From Dicaeum eximium (taxonomy: Eukaryota; Chordata; Aves; Passeriformes; Dicaeidae), in the NCBI GenBank assembly GCA_013396995.1, contig VWZP01002424.1, positions 56,193 to 120,192 of the forward strand: a DNA stretch of 64,000 nt. The letters run 5' to 3'. The position numbers and the translations under genes are program-made. Positions 1 to 13,000 of this stretch are shown piece after piece (the stretch's first letter is position 1; the number at the start of each line of letters is the position of its first letter). A model generated the notes under the pieces. The model was given only the letters and a program-made list of their open reading frames with translations. It was not told the DNA's origin and searched no databases.

Positions 1-1167
1 CATGTCCCAGGGAGATCAAACAAAAATAATTTTACAAAAAGTGTGCATTAAAAAATACATTTCTAAATTTAACAAAAAAGGTGTAACATTCTCATCCCAT
101 ATGCTTTGCATATATCCAGCAAAGACAGATTCAAAGTGGACAGTATTTCACTTCTCACTGTTAGATGACAAAGGAGTAACTGTACAACTTAGTTTACTTA
201 AATATTTGATTACAACTGCCAAGCAGCATTATGTTGAAGTAGCATAATGGCATTTGGAACTAGAGCACTGTGTTTTCAAATTGATGAAAAAATTTAAGAA
301 AAATAGAACACCGAAACCAGAAAGTCAAAATGTATCTTCAAATTCTTATTTAAAACAAACTAAACATTTTCAGAATTCAAATCACCTTTCATTTCAAAGT
401 CATATTTATTTTGCCATTATAAGAAAATCAAAATTACTATGGGTGGTTTCCTTTACCATATTTTTGAGATGCTAACTTTGCATCCTAGTTTAAGAGGGAA
501 AAAATATTTCTGCCTTAATTACTCATTATATATTGCAACAAGTTTCTTCCAAGCTCCAGCAAAACAATTATTTTCAACTGAACTGAAGAAACTCACAGAA
601 CTAGGAAAAAAACCCAAGCCTTTCTGGCAGAGAAAGTTAGGACTTGGTGGACAGATTACAGTAGTTAAAAAAAAAAACCCAAACAACCAAAAAAAGCACT
701 AAAACAAATTCACCAACTGAAGGATTTTCCTGTTAGCCACTACTGTTTACATAAACTTTTAAAAAATACTTATTACTGTGAGACAACTGCTTTTTCGGGC
801 ATATGCTGAATACATCAGTCACTGTATACATACTTTAGATTCCAGGGATTTTGACAAAAGTCAGCACAGGAATTTTTGTATTTGAGGGCAGCAAACATTA
901 AAAGAAGTGTAAAAACCAGTACAAACATCCAGTTTTAAATACAACACACTCACACTTCAAAAAACAATTAAAAACCCAAACAAAACCCCCGAAATAATTT
1001 AAATATCTAGGTCAAAAGTAACTAGACTTAGAATAATTTAACTTCCGTGATAGTTGTTAGTTGAAACATTTGCTCCAAATAGGAAAACAAAAAGATTGCC
1101 CACTGCTGCCGTATCTCAGCCTAATCTCTTCCCCTTTCTGCCTAGCTAAACCAGTCACATTGCCTAC
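1..1167 (-). other. GOLGA4 intron 5, partial
   Basis: AT-rich sequence downstream of the exon 5 donor. No further coiled-coil exon is visible on the minus strand, so the next GOLGA4 exon lies outside the window. Short plus-strand open frames here have no recognisable content. Confidence 0.7.
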
Positions 1168-1482
1168 CTCTGAGTATTTTCCCCTATAGTTGCCTAAACT
1201 GCGCTCCATTCTACGCAGGCGCTGCAGCAACTGCTCTTTGCTGAAGCTGTCCGTATTTCCCAGAGGCTCTTCTGCTTCACTTTCAATGTCAGAAGGTGAA
1301 TCAAAGGTGGGACTGAGGGCTTCCAAGTCTAGTCGATTCAGTGAGTCTCTTGAAGAACTTTGGACTAGGGACTCTTTAGAAGAAGAGCGAAATAGAGTCT
1401 CTTTTACTGGGCTTCGAAACAAAGACTCCATGGAGGGAACTCGAAGCTGAAGCCTCTGGGCAAAAGACTGACTGTCACTTTG
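1168..1482 (-). CDS. GOLGA4: GOLGA4 exon 5 (Ser-rich repeat and start of coiled coil)
   Basis: 315 nt, 105 codons, phase 0. The acceptor is TTTTTGCAG before 1482 and the donor is GAG|GTAGGC after 1168. Three parts are visible. The first is a conserved QSFAQRLQLRVPS block. Next come four copies of a 9-residue unit with an (E/D)(S/T)L core: ESLFRS, ETLFRS, ESLVQS, DSLNRL. The third is an acidic stretch leading to a heptad-like KEQLLQRLRRMERSL and ending RGKYSE, where the long coiled coil of the family begins. This exon alone is diagnostic for GOLGA4. The open frame runs past the donor to about 1057, but that tail has no family similarity and is intron. Confidence 0.95.
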
Positions 1483-4400
1483 CTGCAAAAATTCAAAGAA
1501 AGTAATTATTTCTGCACTGCTTTTAGGCAGATAGACACACTAAAGTCCAGGAAAGAGACCTGACCTGTGCAAAGAAACTACTGTTGTCTAACATATGCAT
1601 GACACCAAATAGCTGCTACTCCCTTAAAAGAATCATTTCCTTGTGCAGAAAAATCAAGCATGTAACTACCAGATGTGCGCAACTTCAGATAGCAACTAAA
1701 TCTAATAAACTACAGCTCTGATTTAAACTTTTAGAAGAATGCATTTCTGTGTAATCCCTCTAAAAAGTGAAGAATGTGTAACTAATATAAATGGTTATTT
1801 ACTTTTATCTCAAACTTGAAAAATATAACTGACTCACTTCTTAATGTATTACAAAGATGACTGCATTTCTCTCAAAGACACAGATACTTTCCTATGACAA
1901 ATGGAACAAATTAATGGTAGAAGTCCTTGTATGATAGTTCTAGCAAGCCATCTTGAACAGTTGTTTTCTTATTTTTCTTTTAAATGGCTTTATGATTTTT
2001 ACATAAAACAAAACTATTGATTTATGCAGCTACAGTACTTACTTCATTGTATACCAAAAGGTTCTGTGTTGTGGTAACCCATACTGCTGGTCCTGCAGAA
2101 GTGATGTGAAAGCATTACTGCACAATGTTGCCCCTACAATCAAATGTTGGGAGGCACGTGCCAGAAGCCACTGCTAATCACACTTCAGCAAGCTAAATGT
2201 TTCCAAGACATTCCAAAAAATTACCTACATCTTTATCACCAGTGACAACATTTTTAGCCTCTCAGTTCTTTTCCTTCAGCTAGAAGGTAGCTTTCCAGAC
2301 ATGCAATAGGCCCTCTACTTTTGAAAGTGAGTTTAATGCTGTGCAATTAGATGCATCTCAATGCCAGCAGTCTGCTAACCAGTCCTTACAAAAAAAAAAA
2401 AAAAANNNNNNNNNNNNNNNNNNNNNTTCCATACACCAGTGACTATACTTAATACCAGCTAATGGGATTACACACAAACAAAACATCTGAGCCTCCTGAC
2501 AAGCAACTACTTATCTTCCCTACTGCTGCATGAAGATAAATACTGGGCACTTAAGCCAATATAACACAAAGACAACAGAGCAGTGAAGGAGGAAACAAAC
2601 CCACCATGCCCTCTACGTACCTGTGGAGACACAGGTTCACGTCCATTGTTTTCTGTAGATCCAGGCAGTGGTTGTTTATTCAAGTTCTACAGGAGGTAAA
2701 AACAACTGTTAGAAGAAACAGAGTACAAGGACTGTAATTCAGTGATTCCTAGAAACAGCATCTGTGCTCTTTTCTTTGCCTGTATTTTTAGTACATTTTT
2801 TAGAAAGCTTATTAAGATGTCGTCATGCAAACAAGCTAGCTTGTTAAATTCAAAACAGACTGCTGCAATATGCAGAACTACAAAGCAGCTATGTGTGCAT
2901 GGATTAGTATGAGACATCTGCAAATACGGACATCCCCAATTAAGTAATTCATAATGATTACATAATATTTATAGACAAACAGAAGACGTACCAAAAAGAC
3001 AAAATTATAGCATGAAAAATCTAATTGATGACTAGTATTTACAGCCAATATGAGTAAGAGTTGGCTGTAACACCATCTTTCTCTGTTTCAGTGGACTGAG
3101 GGGGCAGAAACTACCTGGAAAAGAAGTGCTGGTAGCAAACTGTTTAAAACTCCAACAAGCATAGGAAGAAAATTAGACTTTCAGAACATATATCATTAAC
3201 AAAACTTTTGCATTCCCAAAGAAAGGAAAACAAAACACACACACATTAAAAAAACCTCACCCAAAACAACAAAACCAATACAACAAAAAACAATAGTCTG
3301 GAGTTGGTTGGTTTGGGTTTTGGGGGCTTTTTATTATTGGTTTGGGGTTTTTTTTACAGAGTTTAGACATTTCTGTACCTAGCCTGTCTATCCTGCTTTT
3401 CCTGTGTCCTGTGTTCAGGTGTTTGCTAACCCAGTCCTAATCTTCAAGAAGGATGACCCTGCAAACTACAAGTCTCTCAGTCTCACTTCATTGACTGGTA
3501 AAATTCTGGAGATTATTTTTCTGGGAGTTAACGAAAAACAACTGCAAGACAGAGCCATCCTTGGTCACAACCAGTAATGGGTTCACGAGGGGACACTCCT
3601 GCTTGCCATATCTGATTTCTCTTTATTACAAGGTTACCCACTGAGCTGACCACGGGAAGCCACTTGTTGTAATATTTCTGGATTTCAGTAAAGCCTTTGA
3701 TATTGACTCTCAGGACCCTTCTGGACAAAATGTTCAGCATATAGCTGGACAAACACACCAGCAGCAGTGTGAGCAGCTGGCTCATGGGTCGGGCTTAACA
3801 GGTTACAGTGACTGGGGTGACAGCAGACTGGTGAGCTGTCACTAGTGGGGTTCCACAGGGCTCCATCCTCAGCTCTTTGCCCTTCAACATCTTCATAAAT
3901 TACTTGAATGCAGGACTTGAAGGTACACTAAGTTTAACAATGATGCTAAATTGGGAGGAACTGTTGACTCCCGTGAAGGCAGAGAGGCCCTGGAAGAGGG
4001 GGCCTCAGCAAATTAGAGGGCTGAGTAATCAGCAACCATAAGAAGTTCAATGAAGAGAAATGCCAAATTCTGCACCTGGGATGGGGCAACCCTGGATGTA
4101 TGGACAGAGTGGGGAACAAGACACTGGAGAGCAGCACCACTGAAAGGGACCTGAGGGTCCTGATCGTTGGAAAGCTGAACATGTCAGAGTATCTCCTGTC
4201 CTGGCAGCCAGGAGAGCCAACCATGTCCTGGGTACATCAGGCAGAGCATCCACCAGCTGGGCAAGGGAGGGGATTGTCCCACTCTGCTCTGCAATGCTGC
4301 ACCCTCACCTCGAGTCCTGTGTGCAGTTTTGGGTGCCATAATATAAGAAAGATACAAAGCTATTAGAGAGCATCCAAAGAAGGGCTACAAAGATGATGAA

Positions 4401-7400
4401 GGGCCTTGAGGGGAAGCCGTATGAAGAGCAGCTGAGATCACCTGGCTTGCTCACTGTGGAGAAGACAGAGGACGACCTCATAGTGGTTTACAATTTCTTC
4501 ATGAGGGGATGTGGAGGGACAGGAGCTGTGGTGACCAGTGACAGGACCCAAGGGAACAGCATGAAGCTCTGTCAGAGAAGATTATGTTGGATATTAGAAT
4601 AAGGCTCTTTACCCAGAGGGTGGTTGGGCACTGGAACAGGCTCCCCAGGGAAGTGGTCACAGCACCAATCCTGTTTGAGTTCCAAAGTGATTGGACAACA
4701 CTCTCAGGAACACAGTGTGATTCTTTGGGCTGTGCTGTGCAGGGACAGGAGTTGGACTTGGGTCAATCTTGTGGGTCTCTTCCAACTCAGGATATTCTAT
4801 GATTATAACTTACACAAATCCAGATGGTTTTTTGCTGTATAGATCTAGTCCAACTGAATCAGAGTATGCTAGAAACCATCTTGGACCTGGATTTTTTCAA
4901 GAGAAGTGAAACACTGAAGCATATCAAACAAAATATGGGTAAATTCACCTAAGAGCAGTGTAACTCTTAACTTTTAATCAAGCTGTATCCTGACAATTAT
5001 ATGCAGGCTGCAAAATCTAAGGTGTACATAGAACTAAAATCTAAATCACAATCACCCTTGTATATATATCTCCTACATGATCCCACCCACAGCTTCTACT
5101 CTGGATACGCCGATAAACATAGCTAAACATTAATGTGGCAGAGGAATGATAAAAGGGTTTCAAAAAGGCCTGACATGGAGCAAATGTGAGGTATATATGA
5201 GAAATAACACAGAACAAAGAGAAATCCAGATAGTTAAGGACACCAGAGAACTGGACAGTTACCCATATGCAGACAAAACAAAACAAGCCATACAAGAAGT
5301 ATGGATTTGGAAACTGCTTCACCTGGCTTGAACAAAATCTGCATTCTGCTTCAGAACCCTATCCTCTAGCAGAGGATTTGTTCCTAGTGGATTAACAGTT
5401 TTTATGGGTTTTAAACTGAAGCACTTCTACACTGTATTCTTGGCTCCACTACCTGTTCCTGTTTTTTCTCTTAACAGGAAAAGTTAGTAATATGATAATC
5501 CAAATTCTAAAATTATCTTCTGCTTTATAATTTACAAAGCATCTGCTGTGCTACAATAGGACTGACAACAGAGGAAGACAAACACTTTACCAAGACTTCA
5601 CAAATAGAGTGATTGGGCACTGGAATGGGCTGCCAAGGGAGCTGGTGGTGTTACCATCTCTGGAGATACTTAAGAAAAGACTGGATGTGGCACTTAGTGC
5701 CATTACTAGTTGGCAAGGTAGTGTTAGGTCATAGGTTGGACTCAATGATCTCAGAGGTCTCTTCCAACCTACTTAATTCTGTGATTCTGTGACTTACAAA
5801 CTAAATACACTTCTTTCAAAAATCACATATTCTGATACACTTAAAGAAGGGTTAAAGGAAACTATGGAGGGTCTGTGCATGTAATTTCTAAGTATAATTT
5901 AATATTTAACATCTGTTTTGAAACACAAGATTAAGTAGATTTATTAAATTTAATAAGGTTTTTATGAATATAAAACCCATGGATGCTGTTCCTTTCTACG
6001 AAGCTGCTTTAAAAAAGCTGCAATTTAAGGACCTATAAAGATCCTTAAAAACGTAATTTCAAAACTAAACTAGTGCTGCCACTTTTAAAAGTTTTCTACT
6101 CATTATGCAGGCATCTTTGTAAACAATCTACGGGAACAAAAGAAGAACCCAAATTTGGGGTTACACTTTCTATTAACATAAATAATAAAAGGGATACACT
6201 AGTAATCTTTCATATAAAAAATGGACCACCATAGGTATCTGGCTGTTGGAAGTCTACATCACTGTGCTCTAGGGCAAAGGATGGTATTTGCATAGCCACA
6301 CACTGAATGGTAAGCATGAATGGAAGTTGCTATATATAAGTATACATCCAAGAGGCTCTGAAAAGCTTAAAAGCCCTAGACTTTCATAAGCCTGAAGAGT
6401 GTTTTCAGCAGAACCAGACTCACAGAGCACAAGCAGCCATTTTGAAAGTCTTAAAACCAGCAGTTACATCAGGGTTTCTGGAGACCAATGGAAGTTTTTC
6501 CTCCACAAACTCATAGAACATAACATCCATAACTCTATCCAAAGACAGCTATACGTACAGTCTCTAATAAAAATGTTGCTTTTTACTATGTATAAATAAG
6601 AGCTCAGTTTCAACTAGAGCACATTAGGGTGCTCCAGTAACATTGGTGCCACCTTACTTCCCTATTTCTGAAATGCAAAATCATTCTTATTTCTCAAAGG
6701 CATAAATAGATCAGCAAGCCTGAGAAGTGAAAGCTTAAATGTCTGTATTTAAAAACATTTTACTGTTTTTAATAGTAATACTTTCTCAAGTACTCCAAAA
6801 CTGAGTAATTATGAAGGAAGAAAGGAAAGAGAGCTTAATGTTTTCTTCCCTTATTTTCCTTTATTTTTTCTTTAAAAAAAAAAAAGTGTCCAAGAATATT
6901 TTGAACTGCTTCTTCATGTAACAAAACCTTTGCAGCTTAGTTAGTAAAGAGCTTATACTAACTTCATCTACGCCAAAAAAATCCACAGTTACAGTCACTT
7001 CTCTATGTCGTTCACTCTCAGATCCCACATACAGTTAAAATACTGTTTTGTTTTAGCAGAATTAATATGCATTTATGTGTGTTGGTGAAACTTTCCTCTC
7101 CTGTATTTTTCTTGTACCTAGGTTTTGTAAACATATATAATGTGGATCTTCCTTTAATGTATTTTTTTAATCAGTCATCCTATTCTCTATAAACTTTCCC
7201 ATCGTCTTCTCCCCCTCCAAATGCTTATTGTGAGTACTGCTCTAGAATTTTCAAAAAGTTAAAAAAACAAAATGAGTTTTACAGGTTAACATATTATTAA
7301 TACCCACTGGTAACACATTAACAATAACTGTTTCATTACTGTAGTCTTGCATATAAATATGTGAGCCAGTAAATATGCCACTAAAGTACATACTAAAAGA

Positions 7401-10002
7401 TCATATAAAGAAAACATTGGAACACTCACACAAACAGGTTATTAAATTAATTCTTTTTGAGATAATTCTGTTGTATAGTGAAAACTAAAAAGCTTACTTA
7501 AATTTGCCGTAAATCTTTAAGTAACAATTGCTGGACCTGGAATATGGCCAGAATACACTTTCCAGGGACCACCATTTTAATCACTGTTTCTGTCCAATCT
7601 TGCTTAGCCTGAGAGAGACAAGTCCAGTACAATATGGTGTGGTGTGCTATGCCCTGCTTATTAAATTTTAATCCTGCTACAGCTTTCAGTGACTGGTGAT
7701 TTCAAACCATGAGCAGGAAAAAAGCACTTACAAAGTAATCATGAAGTATCACAATGAGCTGGGATTCTAAAAATTACTGTGCTTTAAACCACTTATGGAC
7801 TCAGGAATGCCATGCCTCTGAAGCATGTGAAAAATGCCATTCCTGTCCTGTGCCAGTAAGAATACAGCTTTGTATGTGCCTGTATCAGAAAGCCGGTTTG
7901 ACTTCCTCCCTATGCCTGCTTCTTCTTCTTGTTGCCTCTTCTCAATGAGCTTCTGCACTTACATATAGTGAAGACAACATTTCCATGCAAAGAAGCATCT
8001 ATCTAAAGTAAAATCTAATTATTAAAAAAAGACTATTCACCCTCACAATAATAACTGCCAGGTTATCAACTAGATGTAGATTAATTTATGTGTCTATGTG
8101 AAATAATTATTTCCTGCTACCATTAGAAGTAAATTACATGCTACATTTCACTGTATACAGCAAATAGCATGTAAGTTTTACACATAACCAATCCCAAAGT
8201 TAATTCTATCCATTTATCTTGAAATACATACAGAAATACATAAATACGAAGAGGAAATTTCTACGCAACACACATACAAACTTGTGCAATAGTTATTTTA
8301 AATTTGTGTATTGTTGCCTGGGTAAGAGAAAATAGGTTAATTTTTTAATGTTACAATTTCTTCACATCAAACAGCATAGCAGTCAGAAGCTATCACCTAC
8401 TATTTCTGTGAAATTTAGTGGGTTAGCAACAAGATAGTTAAGATAGAGGTCTTTGTGAGAACAAAGCCACAAGCAAGTAAGTTTGCCTTCTAGTACATTA
8501 CTCTCCTCCACCTGCTAAAGGCATCGCTAAGAGGGGTGGGGAGGACTCACCACACCGTCACTCTGTGGTTTAGGTTGTTTGGTGGGATCCAAAGCAAAGA
8601 TAGTGTACTCAGAGAGAAAAGCAGGTTCTGCTACCATCCTGGCTAACAGCTGTTATTCAATGCAAAAAGGAGGAAAATGAAAATAAATCAAGCAATAAAG
8701 AACATTGCAACATTTTACTCCATTTTTCCATGCTATTAAAAACAGAACAATACAGCAGTTTATGAGACAACAGATATTGATAAAGGGATGATGTAACAAG
8801 AAAATATGCACTAGATCATTTCAGAACAGCCAAAATACAGTTTTGATAATTTGGAACAAAAGAAGCATGCTATTTAGAAGATCCTTGTTTAGCCCAAGAT
8901 AAACACTATGTTTCAGGCATTGCTATTGTAATTTTTTTAAACTTCTGTGGATGAGCTATCTTCATATACCACTGAGCCCTATTTGCTCTCAGTTATTCAT
9001 GAACAACTCATTATTCTAAAAATTCTATCAGTACTTAAGTTACATATAACCTAAAATGCTTGCTTTTGACTATTTTTCCTTTAATGCTTTTATACATTAG
9101 AACACTGTCTATATTTCAAAAAATTCCTTACCATTTTTTTTAAAATAGCAGACTATTTTGTAAAAATACCATAAGTTGAATTTAACCATTTTATCAAGGC
9201 AATATCTAAGAAGAGATATAAATTCCTAGAGGTGAAAACATGAAGCCAAGAGACCGGAATTTTAACTCAAATTGGACATATACATGTAATGTAATGCAAT
9301 CTAATGCATTTAGGATGCTGTAACTGAGAGAGAAAAATATTCTACTCATGATCATACTCACATACCTAAGTTTAAGGTTCAACTTACTTACAGCTTGGTA
9401 TTTCAGAATTGTACTAATTGCTGACTGAACCAAACTAAATAAAACAAAATTGTTCTGAAATAATGAGACAAACCAAGTTACTAAACAGTACTTCTAGGAA
9501 TCAAATCCTAATGTAAGTTAGGAGTTTAAATTACCTGTTTTGTGGCGATTACATTGATTCCAGTGCTGTAGCAGATTAATTACATAAATTCAAACTGAGA
9601 GAGAAAAGTATTTTCACAGGTAAGAACTGAAAGGCTACATGACTTTGAATGTATGTTCAGCAAACCCTTTCAAAAAATGTAAGAAGTGGTAAATGTTCTG
9701 TGAGAGCAATATACAATAAATAGCCTCAGACTTCCCAATAAGTAGTTAATCCAACAAAGCTGAAATTTCTCACTTTTAAGTTACTGCAAAGAGGAGCTGC
9801 CAATAAAAAAGATGGTCACACTCCGCATGCTCTCAATCTTCTTCACTCCCTGAGAGCCCCCAGAGCCTCAACGCTTTTGCCCTGTGCATTCACTGTGGTA
9901 GTAACCACATACTGAGTTTGCTGTCCTCTTCTCTCAGCCTGTTAGAAGTATAATTCTTAAGAGTAAGCTGTGCAAAAGCTCCTGATACATATATATATAT
10001 AA

Positions 10003-10079
<77 letters not shown>

Positions 10080-13000
10080 TGTATGTATGTGGGTGTGTGC
10101 ATATGTATATGTATATATATGTATGTATGTATGTATATGTTTATATATGTATATGTTTATATATAGGTGTGTAAAACCCACCTACATTTTTTCCTCCTCG
10201 GAGCTTTCAGACAAGACAAAAATAAGGACACTGACAAAACTGACAAGTGATCATGATTCCAGAAAATCTTCATCAACTGTTGATGGTCGTAGAAGCTCCT
10301 GCCCCTCTTGAAACAGCATATGCCAATAAAAGAAAAGGCATATACTATGCATACACAAGTATACAAACATACAGCAGCAATACTACAAGCAAGCCTGATG
10401 GCCTCATGAATTAGAAGCATGCAAATTCACATATAAAATTATGAAATATTTTAAAATAAAAATTACTTTGCATATTTGGAGAATACCAGTTATGAAGATG
10501 AAATACAGTTTGTACAGTTTTGCTGATAAATGGATTAGGCAAATATTATTAACCAAAAGATTATGAACATTTTTAACATGTAACATATATTATCTTCAGC
10601 TTAATTAAATCACTTTTAACAACATGACCATCAAGAACTTCAGGAATCACAGACAATTTAAATTATCTCTTCACAGTAACAGCCTCCTAGTGCTCAAAAT
10701 ATTAAGTTGCATCATTCCACTATAGCGTTACTTTGCTTAATCTTAATTGCATTATTTAGTACACTGAAAGTTTACATTAAAAAGGATTACTATTTGATCT
10801 CTAACAAGCTCACCCCCCACAAAATGATGGTCTGTCAGTTTGTTCAGTGTCTGTGAATGGTTAGAGTTTCAGTCATCCCTGGAAGTCCATGACCATGTTA
10901 GTGCAGCCAAGTTCAGGAGGCTCAAACATAAATTCACAAATTTACAAATTCATTCTTTCACAAAATATTAATTATAAAATCCAAAACATACAGGTAAGAT
11001 GACAGAACTTTAAGCAACGGCACAAGTTCATTTGTAAAATTCACTCAAACTACCTGGCAGACTGATAGGGATATGCAACCCTGTTTTAGCACAGTAAGAA
11101 GAGCCAAACTATCCACTGCCTACAATATGTCAATCCATACTGCAGTTATGATTTTGAGAAAAAGGAAATTGATGCAGTACTGCTTGAGTTTGCAGACATA
11201 CAACTCCAGTGTCTCCATAACTAAAAGTTTACACAAAGAATAGAATGCAATTTAAAATTCTGTTTAGTTTCACTGATGTTGATCATGATGCAAGAACATT
11301 CCTAAATCATCTCAGCTTTGTCCTTTCTTGCTTGAGTAAAGGCAAGCACAGAAGGGAAGGAGGCCTCTTTTCCTCAGTTTTCAACAATAAGGCAGGTTGT
11401 CCTCAGGACAACTGGCCTCCTGAACTAGTAGGCAGACAGAGAATAGCCCACACTGCAATCCAGAAGGAAGCAGTGACCTGCTGAGCCACTTAAAATGCTC
11501 ACAAGCCTGTGGGACCAGATGGGATCCATCCTAGGGTGATGAGTGAGCTGGAAGAAGAGCTCCTAAGCCATTCTCCGTCACTTATCATGAGTCTTGGCTA
11601 ACTGCGGGGGTGCCAGATGACTGGAAGTGAGCCAGTGTAATGCCCATCCATCAGAAGGACCAAAAGGAGGATCCAGGGTGCTACAGGCCTGTCAGCCTGA
11701 CCTCCGTGCCCAGCAAGGTTATGAACAGATCATCCTGAGTATGATCACACAGCACTTACAGGGTGGCCAAGGGATCAGACCCAGCCAGCATGGATTTAGG
11801 ACGGGCAGGCCTTAACCAACCTGATCTCCTTTTATGACAAGGTGACCTACCTGGTACATGCAGGGAAGGCTNTGAGCTGGAAGAAGAGCTCCTAAGCCAT
11901 TCTCCGTCACTTATCATGAGTCTTGGCTAACTGCGGGGGTGCCAGATGACTGGAAGTGAGCCAGTGTAATGCCCATCCATCAGAAGGACCAAAAGGAGGA
12001 TCCAGGGTGCTACAGGCCTGTCAGCCTGACCTCCGTGCCCAGCAAGGTTATGAACAGATCATCCTGAGTATGATCACACAGCACTTACAGGGTGGCCAAG
12101 GGATCAGACCCAGCCAGCATGGATTTAGGACGGGCAGGCCTTAACCAACCTGATCTCCTTTTATGACAAGGTGACCTACCTGGTACATGCAGGGAAGGCT
12201 GTGGATGTTGTCTGCCTGGACTGAGCAAAGCCTTCAACACTGTATTCGATGGAATAATCCTGGAAAAGCTGGCAGCCCACGATTTGGAGAAGTGAACTCT
12301 TTGCTGGGTTAAGAACTGGCTGGATGGCCAGGCCCAGAGTGGTGGTGAATGGTGCTGTCTCCAGTGCGTGGCCAGTCACCAGTGGTGTCCCCCAGGGATC
12401 TGTGCTGGGCCCAGTCCTGTTTAAGATCTTTATTAATGATCTGGATGAGGGGATCAAGTCTACCATTAGCAAATTTGCAGATGACACCAAGCCGGGTGTG
12501 AGTGTCAATCTGCTGGAGGGTAGGAGAGCTCTGCACAGCAACCTGGACAGGCTGGATTAATGGGCTGAATCCAACAATATAAAGTTTAACAAGACCAAGC
12601 ATCAGGTCCTGCACTTTGGCCGCAACAACCCCTCAGCACTACAAGCTGAAGACAGAGTGGCTGGCCAGAGGCCAAGCAGAAACGGACCTGAGGGTACTGA
12701 CTGATGGCAGCCTGACCATGAGCCAGCAGTGTGCCCACGTGGCCAAGATTCCCAGAGCAGCAGCCTTCTTCTCCACTGGATTCCCAGAAGACCAGGCCCA
12801 TCTACACCACCACCTCACCTTCAGAGGAAACCTACACCCTTCTACAGGATCACTGCTTCAGCAGAACCACATCTGCCACTCCAGGAGGAGCAGCCACCAT
12901 TTAATGGGACTGCTACCAACACCCTGACCCACAAGGTGTCAGGTCGTATTCTGACTCTGTCAGTGTTTTTTTTTCCTTTTGTATGTACTATTGCATTTGT

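Larger units (their letters stand above)
2687..8550 (-). other. GOLGA4 intron 3
   Basis: Intron of 5.9 kb. Besides the two CR1 copies listed separately it holds an A/C-rich then G/T-rich low-complexity patch (about 3225-3355). The remaining 5793-8550 is AT-rich with no feature I can support. Confidence 0.7.

Noticed and set aside
1057..1167. Extension of GOLGA4 exon 5 beyond the donor
   Set aside because: The open frame continues but leaves the family sequence exactly at GAG|GTAGGC, so it is intron read-through.
9890..10311. ORFs of Thr-His or Val-Cys repeats
   Set aside because: Translations of the GT microsatellite.
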